From positions 1,945,794-2,009,793 of the forward strand of contig NZ_CP118957.1 in NCBI RefSeq assembly GCF_029023825.1: 64,000 bases of DNA, written 5' to 3'. The position numbers and the translations under genes were made by a program. The stretch comes from Enterococcus saccharolyticus subsp. saccharolyticus. Its GTDB lineage: Bacteria > Bacillota > Bacilli > Lactobacillales > Enterococcaceae. The notes beneath the pieces are model-generated. The model made no database searches, was not told the DNA's origin, and was given only the letters and a program-made list of their open reading frames with translations. Shown piece after piece: positions 24,462 through 33,022 of this stretch (positions are counted from its first letter, which is position 1; every line of letters begins with the position of its first letter).

Positions 24462-26621
24462 ATGAGTTTAAAAACGTTAAAAGACGTCACTTACTTCAAA
24501 CTAAATAATGAAATCAACCGTCCTGTCAACGGACAGATTCCATTACACAAAGATCAAGAAGCTCTCGAAGCTTTTTTCAAAGAAAATGTTGAACCAAATA
24601 CGAAAAGATTTGCTTCAGTCACAGAAAAAATTGAGTACCTGATCGCTGATGATTATTTGGAAGAAGCGTTTATCCGCCAGTACACACCTGATTTCATTGA
24701 GAAGTTATACGCCTTTTTAGACGAACAAAACTTTCATTTTAAATCTTTTATGGCTGCGTATAAGTTCTATTCTCAATATGCGTTAAAAACAAATGATGGT
24801 ACGGAATATTTAGAAAGTTATGAAGACCGCGTTGCCTTTAATGCGCTGTATTTTGCAGATGGTAATGAAGAATTAGCACTTTCGTTAGCAGATGAAATGA
24901 TTCATCAACGTTACCAACCAGCAACGCCTTCTTTTTTAAACGCTGGAAGAAAACGTCGTGGTGAATTAGTGTCTTGTTTCTTAATCCAATTAACTGATGA
25001 TATGAACTCAATTGGTCGTGGTATTAACTCTGCGCTACAATTATCTCGTATCGGTGGTGGTGTTGGAATTACCCTTTCTAATTTACGTGAAGCAAGTGCG
25101 CCAATTAAAGGTTATGAAGGTGCAGCAAGTGGCGTGATGCCTGTAATGAAATTGTTCGAAGATAGTTTTAGTTATTCTAACCAATTAGGTCAACGTCAAG
25201 GTGCTGGTGTGGTTTATTTAAATGTTTTCCATCCAGATATCATTAGTTTTTTATCTGCTAAAAAAGAAAATGCCGATGAAAAAATTCGTGTCAAAACGTT
25301 ATCTCTAGGTGTTTTAGTTCCAGATAAATTTTATGAATTAACCCGTAAAAACGAAGATATGTATTTATTTAGCCCATATAGTGTTGAAAAAGAATATGGT
25401 GTTCCTTTCTCATACGTTGATATCACTGAAGAATACGATAATTTAGTGGCAAATCCACGTATCCGTAAAACCAAAATTCGTGCCCGTGATTTAGAAAATG
25501 AAATCTCTAAATTACAACAAGAATCAGGCTACCCTTACATCATTAATGTCGATACTGCAAACCGCTCAAATCCAGTTTACGGTAAAATCATTATGAGTAA
25601 TTTATGTTCTGAAATCTTACAAGTGCAAGAACCATCTGTTTTAAACGGAAAACAAGAGTATGAAGAATTAGGAACAGATATTAGCTGTAACCTAGGTTCA
25701 ACTAATATTGTTAACTTAATGGATAGTCCTGATTTTGGTAAATCTGTTCGTACCATGACACGTGCGTTAACATACGTGACAGATGCTTCTGATATTGATG
25801 TCGTTCCTTCTATTCAAAATGGGAATCGTTTAAACCATACGATTGGTTTAGGTGCCATGGGGTTACACACCTATTTTGCGAAAAACCAAATGGAATACGG
25901 TTCACCAGAGTCAATTGAATTTACCGATATTTATTTCATGCTATTAAATTACTGGACGCTAATGGAAAGTCATGCTATTGCCAAAGAACGTGGCGAAGTT
26001 TTCCATAACTTTGAAAAATCAGATTATGCTAATGGTCGTTATTTTGAAAGCTACATTCAAGAAGACTATCAACCAAAATCTGAAAAAGTTGCTGCCTTAT
26101 TTGAAGGAATTGCCATTCCAACAGGTGATGACTGGCAAGCTTTAGCAGATGCTGTTAAAAAAGATGGTTTATACCATCAAAATCGTCTTGCTGTTGCGCC
26201 AAATGGTTCTATTTCTTATATTAACGATACTAGTGCGAGTTTACACCCAATTACTCGTTTGATTGAAGAACGTCAAGAAAAGAAAATTGGTAAAATTTAT
26301 TATCCAGCTGCACATCTATCAAATGATACGATTAGCTATTACAAATCAGCGTATGACATGGATATGCGTAAAGTTATCGATATCTATGCTACTGCACAAA
26401 AGCATATCGACCAAGGAATGAGCTTAACATTATTTATGCGTTCTGAAATTCCTGAAGGCTTATACGAATGGAAAGAAAATAGCAAACAAACAACACGTGA
26501 TTTAAATATTTTACGTCACTACGCATTCCATAAAGGCATTAAATCGATTTATTATATCCGTACATTTACTGACGATGCAGAAGAAATCGGCAGCAACCAA
26601 TGTGAAAGCTGCGTAATCTAA
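24462..26621 (+). CDS. nrdE: Ribonucleoside-diphosphate reductase class Ib, alpha subunit
   Basis: This 719-residue catalytic subunit reduces NDPs to dNDPs. Visible motifs are TPSFLNAGRKRRGELVSCFL (first redox Cys), LSRIGGGVGITLSNLREAS, SNLCSEILQ with the thiyl-radical-site Cys, and the C-terminal CESCVI pair that takes electrons from NrdH. It lacks the ATP-cone of class Ia enzymes, as expected of NrdE. The ATG at 24462 gives the usual start MSLKTLKDVTYFKLNNE. An in-frame TTG at 24450 is less likely. The 21-base spacing to nrdF indicates one operon. Confidence 0.96.
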   Translation: MSLKTLKDVTYFKLNNEINRPVNGQIPLHKDQEALEAFFKENVEPNTKRFASVTEKIEYLIADDYLEEAFIRQYTPDFIEKLYAFLDEQNFHFKSFMAAYKFYSQYALKTNDGTEYLESYEDRVAFNALYFADGNEELALSLADEMIHQRYQPATPSFLNAGRKRRGELVSCFLIQLTDDMNSIGRGINSALQLSRIGGGVGITLSNLREASAPIKGYEGAASGVMPVMKLFEDSFSYSNQLGQRQGAGVVYLNVFHPDIISFLSAKKENADEKIRVKTLSLGVLVPDKFYELTRKNEDMYLFSPYSVEKEYGVPFSYVDITEEYDNLVANPRIRKTKIRARDLENEISKLQQESGYPYIINVDTANRSNPVYGKIIMSNLCSEILQVQEPSVLNGKQEYEELGTDISCNLGSTNIVNLMDSPDFGKSVRTMTRALTYVTDASDIDVVPSIQNGNRLNHTIGLGAMGLHTYFAKNQMEYGSPESIEFTDIYFMLLNYWTLMESHAIAKERGEVFHNFEKSDYANGRYFESYIQEDYQPKSEKVAALFEGIAIPTGDDWQALADAVKKDGLYHQNRLAVAPNGSISYINDTSASLHPITRLIEERQEKKIGKIYYPAAHLSNDTISYYKSAYDMDMRKVIDIYATAQKHIDQGMSLTLFMRSEIPEGLYEWKENSKQTTRDLNILRHYAFHKGIKSIYYIRTFTDDAEEIGSNQCESCVI

Positions 26622-26641
26622 TTCGAAGAGGAGGCCTTGTC

Positions 26642-27607
26642 ATGGCAAACACGTATTATAAAGCAATTAACTGGAACGAAATCGAAGACGTTATCGATAA
26701 ATCCACTTGGGAAAAATTAACCGAGCAATTTTGGTTAGACACCCGTATTCCTCTATCTAACGATTTAGATGATTGGCGTAGTCTTTCCGAACAAGAAAAA
26801 GAAATGGTTGGACATGTTTTCGGTGGTTTAACGTTATTAGATACTATTCAATCTGAAAGCGGCATGGATCAACTAAAAAAAGATGTCCGCACGACACATG
26901 AAGAAGCGGTTTTAAATAATATTCAATTCATGGAATCGGTGCATGCTAAAAGTTATTCATCTATTTTCAGTACATTAAACACGAAAAAAGAAATCGAAGA
27001 AATTTTTGAATGGACCAATACCAATGAGTTCTTACAAAAGAAAGCAGAAAAAATTAACGAAATTTATAAAAACGGTACAGCTTTAGAGAAAAAAGTTGCC
27101 AGTGTTTATTTGGAAACATTCTTATTTTATTCTGGTTTCTACACCCCTCTTTATTATTTAGGAAATAACAAACTACCAAACGTTGCTGAAATTATTAAGC
27201 TGATTATTCGTGATGAATCTGTTCACGGCACATACATCGGTTATAAATTCCAATTAGGTTTCAATCAATTACCGGAAGAAGAACAGCAAGTATTAAAAGA
27301 TTGGATGTATGAATTACTTTTTGAATTATATGAAAACGAAGAAAAATATACTGACCAATTATATGCTGAAATCGGTTGGGCGGAAGAAGTGAAAACATTC
27401 CTACGTTATAATGCAAACAAAGCATTAATGAACTTAGGGCAAGACCCACTATTCCCAGATACTGCTAATGATGTCAACCCGATTGTTATGAACGGTATTT
27501 CTACAGGTACAAGTAACCATGATTTCTTCTCACAAGTCGGAAATGGCTACCTATTGGGAACTGTTGAAGCAATGAAAGATGATGATTACTTCATCGGAAT
27601 CGATTAA
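26642..27607 (+). CDS. nrdF: Ribonucleoside-diphosphate reductase class Ib, beta subunit
   Basis: This 321-residue ferritin-like radical subunit houses a dimanganese- or diiron-tyrosyl cofactor. The start YYKAINWNEIEDVIDKSTWE, the metal-site helix with VHAKSYSSIF and the later RDESVHGTYIGYKFQLG carry Glu/His ligands. It partners with NrdE. Manganese loading normally needs NrdI, which must be encoded elsewhere. AGAGGAGG precedes the ATG. A terminator follows the gene. Confidence 0.96.
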   Translation: MANTYYKAINWNEIEDVIDKSTWEKLTEQFWLDTRIPLSNDLDDWRSLSEQEKEMVGHVFGGLTLLDTIQSESGMDQLKKDVRTTHEEAVLNNIQFMESVHAKSYSSIFSTLNTKKEIEEIFEWTNTNEFLQKKAEKINEIYKNGTALEKKVASVYLETFLFYSGFYTPLYYLGNNKLPNVAEIIKLIIRDESVHGTYIGYKFQLGFNQLPEEEQQVLKDWMYELLFELYENEEKYTDQLYAEIGWAEEVKTFLRYNANKALMNLGQDPLFPDTANDVNPIVMNGISTGTSNHDFFSQVGNGYLLGTVEAMKDDDYFIGID

Positions 27608-27611
27608 TTTG

Positions 27612-27645
27612 AAACACTGAGGTCAAATGATCTCAGTGTTTTTTT
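27612..27645 (+). terminator. Terminator of the nrd operon
   Basis: AACACTGAG pairs with CTCAGTGTT around a ten-base loop and ends in seven T. Confidence 0.92.
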
Positions 27646-27746
27646 ATCTAACATTTTTGTTCGTTGCTTTTCACTTCTTTCGATGGTGCTCTTCTCTGTA
27701 AAACGCTAAACTAGTCCTATGATAACTTACAAAGGAGTGACACCAG

Positions 27747-27872
27747 ATGAAAAAAGGAACAAAATGCTTCATTGCTTGCGCCCTATGTTTAGGGGTCGCT
27801 TATTTTGTCTATAACAATGTCCTTCATCCAATCAATACGGACAACGTTCAACAAATTCACGTATATAAGTAA
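27747..27872 (+). CDS. Small secreted or membrane peptide, 41 residues
   Basis: This short gene starts MKKGTKCFIACALCLGVAYF, a basic N-terminus followed by a hydrophobic helix of about 17 residues containing three Cys. A polar tail (YNNVLHPINTDNVQQIHVYK) completes it. AAAGGAG lies nine bases upstream of the ATG and a TATGAT-like -10 is near 27718, so translation is well supported. It could be a single-helix membrane peptide or a short exported peptide. No family is recognised. Confidence 0.55.
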   Translation: MKKGTKCFIACALCLGVAYFVYNNVLHPINTDNVQQIHVYK

Positions 27873-27924
27873 GTACGCATTTTTTAGCAAACTATACAAA
27901 AAAGAGACGGTGACTTGTTTTTAC

Positions 27925-27988
27925 GGCCCTATAATTTAATGGACTGATGAATTGAATTCAATTCATCAGTCCATTAAATTATAGGGCC
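27925..27988. repeat. 64-bp perfect palindrome with no loop
   Basis: GGCCCTATAATTTAATGG at the left is mirrored exactly by CCATTAAATTATAGGGCC at the right, and the centre is TGAATTCA. All 32 pairs match with no spacer. It lies between the 41-residue gene and the converging Nudix gene and has T-runs on both sides, so it can terminate both. Loop-free palindromes of this length are usually unstable, so it may be recent or a sequence artefact. Confidence 0.85.
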
Positions 27989-27997
27989 TATTTTTGT

Positions 27998-28654
27998 TCA
28001 TTTTTTGATTTCTGCTACAAAATTAGCAATAATTTTTGCGGTTAATCCCCAAATCAATTCTTCTGTTTGATAAAAGAGAATTTGTTGCTGTCCTGCTCCC
28101 CAGGGTTCTTGATAACGTTGTGGTAAACCTAATTCTTCCACAGGTAGCAAAATTTCTTTCTCTCCAGTTTGTGGGTCAATCAGATAGGGATGAATTAACA
28201 CTTGGCAGTGGTACGCTATAGGAGCCGTTTCTAGAAAATAAGCTACAGGTACTGTGAAGACTTTTTCCACTTCATCCGAAGATACTGTCAATTCTTCCAA
28301 AGACGTCTTTAATAGACCAACATACGCATAAACCATCATTCCATTTGGCATTATTAAAGTATCTAACGTTCCCAAAATTTCAATGTCTTCTTGTGAACAG
28401 CCTAATTCTTCATTCGTTTCGCGAATGGCAGTGACTTGTGGTGAAATATCCGTTGCATCAATTTTACCGCCTGGAAAACAAATCTCACCGCCTTGACGAA
28501 TCGTTGCTGCACGTTTTTCAAAAACCAAATGGTATTCGCCATCAATTTCGATTAACGGAACCAAGACAGAGGATTGAAAATAATCAATTAAATAACTTTC
28601 ATTTGTTTGAAATGTTAGTTGCTTTTTTATATGTTCAATCGTTAATTTTTTCAT
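27998..28654 (-). CDS. Nudix hydrolase, CoA pyrophosphatase (NudL/YeaB) type
   Basis: This is a 218-residue Nudix protein. The Nudix box reads FPGGKIDATDISPQ followed by AIRETNEELG, with the RExxEE metal-binding glutamates intact. The preceding EKRAATIRQGGEICFPGG matches the UPF0035 signature of CoA diphosphatases. These cleave CoA and its derivatives to phosphopantetheine and 3',5'-ADP. The conserved position usually Glu in the first half of the box is Asp here, as in others of this subgroup. It is monocistronic. Confidence 0.88.
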   Translation of the reverse strand: MKKLTIEHIKKQLTFQTNESYLIDYFQSSVLVPLIEIDGEYHLVFEKRAATIRQGGEICFPGGKIDATDISPQVTAIRETNEELGCSQEDIEILGTLDTLIMPNGMMVYAYVGLLKTSLEELTVSSDEVEKVFTVPVAYFLETAPIAYHCQVLIHPYLIDPQTGEKEILLPVEELGLPQRYQEPWGAGQQQILFYQTEELIWGLTAKIIANFVAEIKK

Positions 28655-28762
28655 GCTACTTCCCTCACTTTACTTACCCTCTAACTATACCATCGAATGT
28701 CTCTTTCAAAAAAGAAAAGAGCGTGCTAAAATACATTCAATATAGATTGGAGGAAATAATAA

Positions 28763-29620
28763 ATGTGGGTCATCTATGCTTTTTTATCCGCTTTTTTTGC
28801 CGGAATTATGTCCATTTTAGCTAAAATTGGGATTAATCATGTGGATTCAAATCTGGCAACAGCGATTCGAACCTGTATTGTTGCGCTCCTCTCTTGGGCA
28901 ATTGTCTTTCTCGTTCATTCACACAATTTACTTTCTACAATTAGTTGGCACAGTATGTGGTTTTTGATTTTGTCGGGAATTGCAACCGGTGCTTCATGGC
29001 TTTGTTACTTTAAAGCATTGCAAATCGGAGATGTCAACAAAGTGGTGCCAGTTGATAAAAGTAGCGTCTTATTAACAATGATTTTATCCTTGATTTTCTT
29101 AGGTGAATCACTCTCTTTCCTTAAAATTATCGCTATGATTTTAATTGGTTTAGGAACGTATTTTATGATTGAACGGAAGAAAAATACACAACAAGCAACC
29201 ACAAATCACTGGTTTTTTTATGCTAGTTTATCTGCTATTTTCGCTAGTTTAACAGCTATCTTAAGTAAAATTGGCATTGAAAATGTCGAGTCAACGCTTG
29301 GAACTGCTATTCGTACGCTGGTCATCTTAGTCATTTCATGGGGAATCGTGATTGTTCAGAAAAAGCATACGCATCTAAAAACAATCACTCCACGCAATTG
29401 GCTTTTTTTAGTTCTTTCAGGTTTAGCAACTGGTTTCTCGTGGTTGTGTTATTACAAGGCATTACAAAGCGGGCCCGCAAGTATCGTGGTCCCTATCGAT
29501 AAATTAAGTATTGTCGTAACAGTCATTTTTAGTACCGCGATTTTACATGAAACAATGCAGAAAAAAGCAATGATTGGATTGATTTTTCTAGTTGGTGGTA
29601 CTTTGCTGTTATTGGTCTAA
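28763..29620 (+). CDS. EamA family (DMT superfamily) transporter
   Basis: This 285-residue membrane protein has ten helices as two homologous EamA halves (about 1-133 and 149-285). Each half has the internal motif of the type ATGASWLCYFKALQIG and ATGFSWLCYYKALQSG, followed by a VVPIDK or VPVDK segment. Family members export or import metabolites such as amino acids, but the substrate is unknown. It starts with a GGAGG site. A weak hairpin (AACACTT-TAC-AAGTGTT) overlaps its stop. It ends immediately before an orphan fluoride riboswitch. Confidence 0.9.
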   Translation: MWVIYAFLSAFFAGIMSILAKIGINHVDSNLATAIRTCIVALLSWAIVFLVHSHNLLSTISWHSMWFLILSGIATGASWLCYFKALQIGDVNKVVPVDKSSVLLTMILSLIFLGESLSFLKIIAMILIGLGTYFMIERKKNTQQATTNHWFFYASLSAIFASLTAILSKIGIENVESTLGTAIRTLVILVISWGIVIVQKKHTHLKTITPRNWLFLVLSGLATGFSWLCYYKALQSGPASIVVPIDKLSIVVTVIFSTAILHETMQKKAMIGLIFLVGGTLLLLV

Positions 29621-29673
29621 CACTTTACAAGTGTTCTTAATTGCTGTCAAAGAAGAATCGTTCTACTATTTGG

Positions 29674-29801
29674 GCATAGGGATGGTGCTCCCCTATAACC
29701 GCCAGAAATGGCTGATGGCGCCTGTTATATACAAGAGTTTATTTATCGTGCAACCTAGTGGGATGTGCGCAAATGAATTCTTGTGTGTAACAGGCTTTTT
29801 T
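29674..29801 (+). promoter_or_regulatory. Fluoride riboswitch (crcB motif) with terminator
   Basis: The aptamer reads GCATAGGGATGGTGCTCCCC, then TATAACCGCC, then GGCTGATGGCGCCT. It has the conserved GAUGG, the AACCGCC junction and GGCUGAUGGCGCCU of the crcB motif. The loop GGUGC can pair with GCGCC (29718-29722) to make the ligand-stabilised pseudoknot. That 3' strand is also the start of a terminator stem, GCCTGTTA and ACAAGA against TCTTGT and TAACAGGC, followed by six T (29796-29801). Fluoride binding should therefore block termination. Confidence 0.88.
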
Positions 29802-29824
29802 GCATTTTAAAGGAGGAGAAAATT

Positions 29825-29869
29825 ATGTCAATTATCATTGCTAGTACTATGACACATGAAAAAAAGTAA
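29825..29869 (+). pseudogene. Truncated 14-codon frame after the fluoride riboswitch
   Basis: AAAGGAGG ahead of an ATG opens a frame MSIIIASTMTHEKK that stops at TAA after 14 codons. The strong ribosome site implies that a real gene once started here. No CrcB/FluC or CLC-F fluoride exporter sequence follows. The stretch 29870-30080 is A+T rich with no recognisable coding similarity, so the controlled gene appears to be lost. Confidence 0.5.
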
Positions 29870-30081
29870 CTAAATGAATTTGCTATCAATTTGAAACTAG
29901 TAAAGCAATTACAGTTTTCATCTTTTCTTTTTTTATACTTGGCTTTTTTTTTAATAAAAAGGTTTAGAGAAGAGAGACTGTCCCTATAAATTATGATACA
30001 AATAAAAAAACATGTATTGGTACACACGACTGCAACAAGTAATCAATATCAAACCCAATTACAGCGTAGATGTAGAGTAAG

Positions 30082-30111
30082 AACAAAAAGCCCGTTCCGA
30101 TTGAACGGGCT
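30082..30111 (-). terminator. Minus-strand terminator after a gene remnant
   Basis: AGCCCGTT pairs with AACGGGCT around a seven-base loop, with TTTTTG on the minus strand. Confidence 0.85.
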
Positions 30112-30129
30112 AATTACATAAGGAGTGGA

Positions 30130-30302
30130 TTAGTTAAACAAAGTATTTTGATAACGAGAATAAGATTTTTTAATTTTATCGTATAATTTTGGATAAACTT
30201 TGCTAACATTGCATAAAACTTTGACTCCTAAATCAAAATTATTAACTGTACTTATTTTGCTAGTCCTAGAATACGTACACCATTTTTCTCTGATCTTGCA
30301 TC
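30130..30302 (-). pseudogene. C-terminal remnant of an unidentified gene, frameshifted
   Basis: On the minus strand one frame reads DARSEKNGVRILGLAK before a stop. A second frame continues KISTVNNFDLGVKVLCNV and KVYPKLYDKIKKSYSRYQN to a stop at 30130. The two join with a single frameshift, and a terminator lies just beyond. I do not recognise the family. It has the look of a gene whose 5' part was replaced by the neighbouring mle locus. Confidence 0.4.
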
Positions 30303-30334
30303 AAAAAAACCACTACTCCACGTAATTCCACTCC

Positions 30335-31231
30335 TCACCCTTCATCTTCCCAATACAGCTCATCCAAAATCCTGATCAACTTGCGGACCTCTTGATTCAA
30401 CATCGCACTCTTTAAATAGGCATATTGAATATAAAAGATTTCCTTATCTTCAGGGACTAGCGGTATTTTCACTAAGCCTTCCATTTCTTGAAATACGGGA
30501 AATTCCGTCATCAAGGTAATGCCGATATTGGAACTGACCAACTGACCAATCGTCTGAACGTCTGAAAAATAAAAGGGGACTTCCGGTTTCTTCTTTGATT
30601 TCTCACTTAAATTCTGAAAGGCGCGCATGTGGGTATAGCCTTTTTCCAGCAGGATAAAGGGATATTCGGCAGCTTCTTCAAATGAGATTTCCTTTTTTCC
30701 TGCCAATGGGTTTTCTTTTGACACAAAGATAAAAAACTCTTGCTGATGCAATAATTTCACCTGCAGATTCGGGTGGACGAGGGGATTGACACTACCCAGC
30801 AAGCTAAAATCGATTTTTCCTGATAATAGTTTTGAAAGCAATTCATTGGATCCCCCAGATACCAAGTGAAATTTCGAAATAAAGCGGATGATCTCTTTTT
30901 CATCTAAGAGTTTTGAAAAGACTTTGGAACGAATGATCGGCGGCAAACCGATGTGGGTCCGGTTGTTTTTAGCATGGTCGATGGCTCGGTCCAAGGTCAC
31001 AAATTCATCTAAGATATATTGCGCATGAGCCTTCAAAATTTCCCCTTCAGTGGTCAATGAGATAGAGCGATGCGAGGCTTCTCGCACGATCAAATCACAG
31101 CCATAATGCTCTTCCAAGCGTTTGACAGCGTAGCTGACAGTTGGTTGACTGACCGCAAATTTATGCGCCACTTGCGTAAAAGAAAGCATCTCTGCCAAAG
31201 CGTTAAAGTATTCTAAATCTCGTATATTCAT
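30335..31231 (-). CDS. mleR: LysR family regulator of the malolactic locus
   Basis: This is a 298-residue LysR protein. Its N-terminal HTH has EMLSFTQVAHKFAVSQPTVS and a C-terminal effector domain begins at about residue 90. Transcribed away from the malolactic enzyme gene, it has the standard mleR arrangement. MleR activates mleS and mleP in response to L-malate and low pH. The 155-base intergenic region should contain its operator. Base composition is visibly more G+C-rich than the flanks (for example GGCGGCAAACCGATGTGGGT). Confidence 0.87.
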   Translation of the reverse strand: MNIRDLEYFNALAEMLSFTQVAHKFAVSQPTVSYAVKRLEEHYGCDLIVREASHRSISLTTEGEILKAHAQYILDEFVTLDRAIDHAKNNRTHIGLPPIIRSKVFSKLLDEKEIIRFISKFHLVSGGSNELLSKLLSGKIDFSLLGSVNPLVHPNLQVKLLHQQEFFIFVSKENPLAGKKEISFEEAAEYPFILLEKGYTHMRAFQNLSEKSKKKPEVPFYFSDVQTIGQLVSSNIGITLMTEFPVFQEMEGLVKIPLVPEDKEIFYIQYAYLKSAMLNQEVRKLIRILDELYWEDEG

Positions 31232-31386
31232 CGTCTGATTTCTCCTTTAGCCGATTCAAGCTCGCATCGGTTTTGTTATAAACAATTTTTATTATACCAC
31301 CGAAAGTTGACTATAACTCTGTCCGGGAATTAAAATTGCTAATGGAAATGAACGAGTACTCAAAATACACCTATTGGAGGAACATA

Positions 31387-33009
31387 ATGAAAGCACATGA
31401 AATTTTAAACAACCCATTTTTAAACAAAGGAACCGCGTTTACACAAGAAGAACGAAAAGAACTAGGATTGATCGGTTTATTGCCCCCTCACGTGCAAACG
31501 ATCGAAGAACAAGCAGAACAAGCCTATTTGCAATATATCACCAAAGAATCAGACATAGAAAAACGTCACTTTTTAATGGAAATCTTTAATACCAATCGGA
31601 CATTGTTCTACTATTTGTTCAACCAACATATCGTTGAATTCAATCCGATCGTCTATGATCCAACGATTGCTGATACCATTGAAAATTACAGCCGCCTATT
31701 CGTTGATCCTCAATATGCAGCGTACTTAGATATCAATCATCCAGAGAATATCGAAGAAACGTTGAAAAATGCCGCTGGCGATCGGGACATTCGCTTGATC
31801 GTAGCCACAGATGCTGAAGGGATTCTTGGGATTGGTGACTGGGGTGTCCAAGGTGTCGATATTTCTGTCGGTAAATTGATGATTTATACAGCAGCTGCTG
31901 GGATCGACCCTGCTTCTGTTTTACCAATCGTGATCGATGCTGGTACCAACCGTAAAGAATTGTTAGAGGATCATTTGTATCTAGGTAATCGGCAAGAACG
32001 TGTTTACGGTGATGCCTACTACCAATTCATCGATCAATTTGTTCAAACGGCAGAATCATTGTTCCCTAAACTTTACTTGCATTGGGAAGACTTTGGCCGT
32101 TCAAATGCTGCAACGATTTTGGACAAATACAAACAAACAATTCCAACTTTTAACGATGACATCCAAGGAACGGGAATCGTTGTACTTGGCGGTATCTTCG
32201 GTGCACTGGATATTACAGGTGAAAAATTAACGGATCAAGTCTACTTATGTTATGGCGGTGGTTCCGCTGGTGCTGGGATTGCCAGTCGAGTCCATGCGGA
32301 AATGGTAAGCGAAGGTCTTTCAGAAGAAGAAGCCTACAATCATTTCTTTATAGTTGACAAACAAGGGCTTTTGTTCGATGATATGTCCGATTTGACTCCT
32401 GCACAAAAACCATTTGCCAAAAAACGGGCTGACTTTGCCAATGCTGGCGATATGACGCAATTGATCAATGTCATTAAAGTAGCAAAACCAACGATTTTGG
32501 TCGGTACCTCAACCAATGCGGGTGCCTTTACCAAAGAAGTTGTGGAAGCAATGTGTGAAAACACTGCTCGTCCAGTGATTTTCCCTATCTCGAATCCAAC
32601 CAAAAAATTAGAAGCGACGGCTGAACAAGTGATCGAATGGTCTGATGGAAAAGCCTTTGTGGCAACCGGTGTCCCTTCAGGAACGATCCAATACAAAGGA
32701 GTCGACTACCAAATCGGCCAAGCAAACAACGCCTTGATTTATCCTGGTCTAGGGTTAGGTATGTTGGCTTCAGAAGCCTCTCTCTTGACCGACGAAATGA
32801 TTGGTGCCGCTGCTCACTCATTAAGTGGTTTGGTTGATTTGAGCCAACCCGGAGCACCTGTTCTTCCACCATTTGAATACGTTGCGGACGTTTCTATCAA
32901 AGTGGCTGAAGCTGTTGCCAATAAAGCCAAAGAACAAGGACTAGCCCAAGTGCAAGAAACCGATATGGCAAAAGCTGTCCAAAATCTTAAATGGTATCCA
33001 ACATACTAG
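31387..33009 (+). CDS. mleS: Malolactic enzyme
   Basis: This 540-residue enzyme of the malic enzyme family converts L-malate to L-lactate and CO2, using bound NAD and Mn2+. It shows [21 protein letters not shown], the metal-site [15 protein letters not shown], the NAD motif [13 protein letters not shown], and [11 protein letters not shown] with VIFPISNPT. It could formally be a decarboxylating malic enzyme, but length and the adjacent regulator and malate carrier favour malolactic. The ATG at 31387 follows TTGGAGG, and the longer frame from 31336 is not used. Codon use leans to G/C-ending codons. Confidence 0.9.
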   Translation: MKAHEILNNPFLNKGTAFTQEERKELGLIGLLPPHVQTIEEQAEQAYLQYITKESDIEKRHFLMEIFNTNRTLFYYLFNQHIVEFNPIVYDPTIADTIENYSRLFVDPQYAAYLDINHPENIEETLKNAAGDRDIRLIVATDAEGILGIGDWGVQGVDISVGKLMIYTAAAGIDPASVLPIVIDAGTNRKELLEDHLYLGNRQERVYGDAYYQFIDQFVQTAESLFPKLYLHWEDFGRSNAATILDKYKQTIPTFNDDIQGTGIVVLGGIFGALDITGEKLTDQVYLCYGGGSAGAGIASRVHAEMVSEGLSEEEAYNHFFIVDKQGLLFDDMSDLTPAQKPFAKKRADFANAGDMTQLINVIKVAKPTILVGTSTNAGAFTKEVVEAMCENTARPVIFPISNPTKKLEATAEQVIEWSDGKAFVATGVPSGTIQYKGVDYQIGQANNALIYPGLGLGMLASEASLLTDEMIGAAAHSLSGLVDLSQPGAPVLPPFEYVADVSIKVAEAVANKAKEQGLAQVQETDMAKAVQNLKWYPTY

Positions 33010-33022
33010 GAAGGTCTGAAAA

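Noticed and set aside
28763-29620. EamA transporter as the gene controlled by the fluoride riboswitch
   Set aside because: The riboswitch lies downstream of the transporter on the same strand, so it cannot control it in cis by its terminator.
29755-30027. 90-codon minus-strand frame opposite the fluoride riboswitch region
   Set aside because: It is Cys/Phe/Ile-rich antisense sequence over the riboswitch terminator and an A+T-rich gap. There is no ribosome site or domain.
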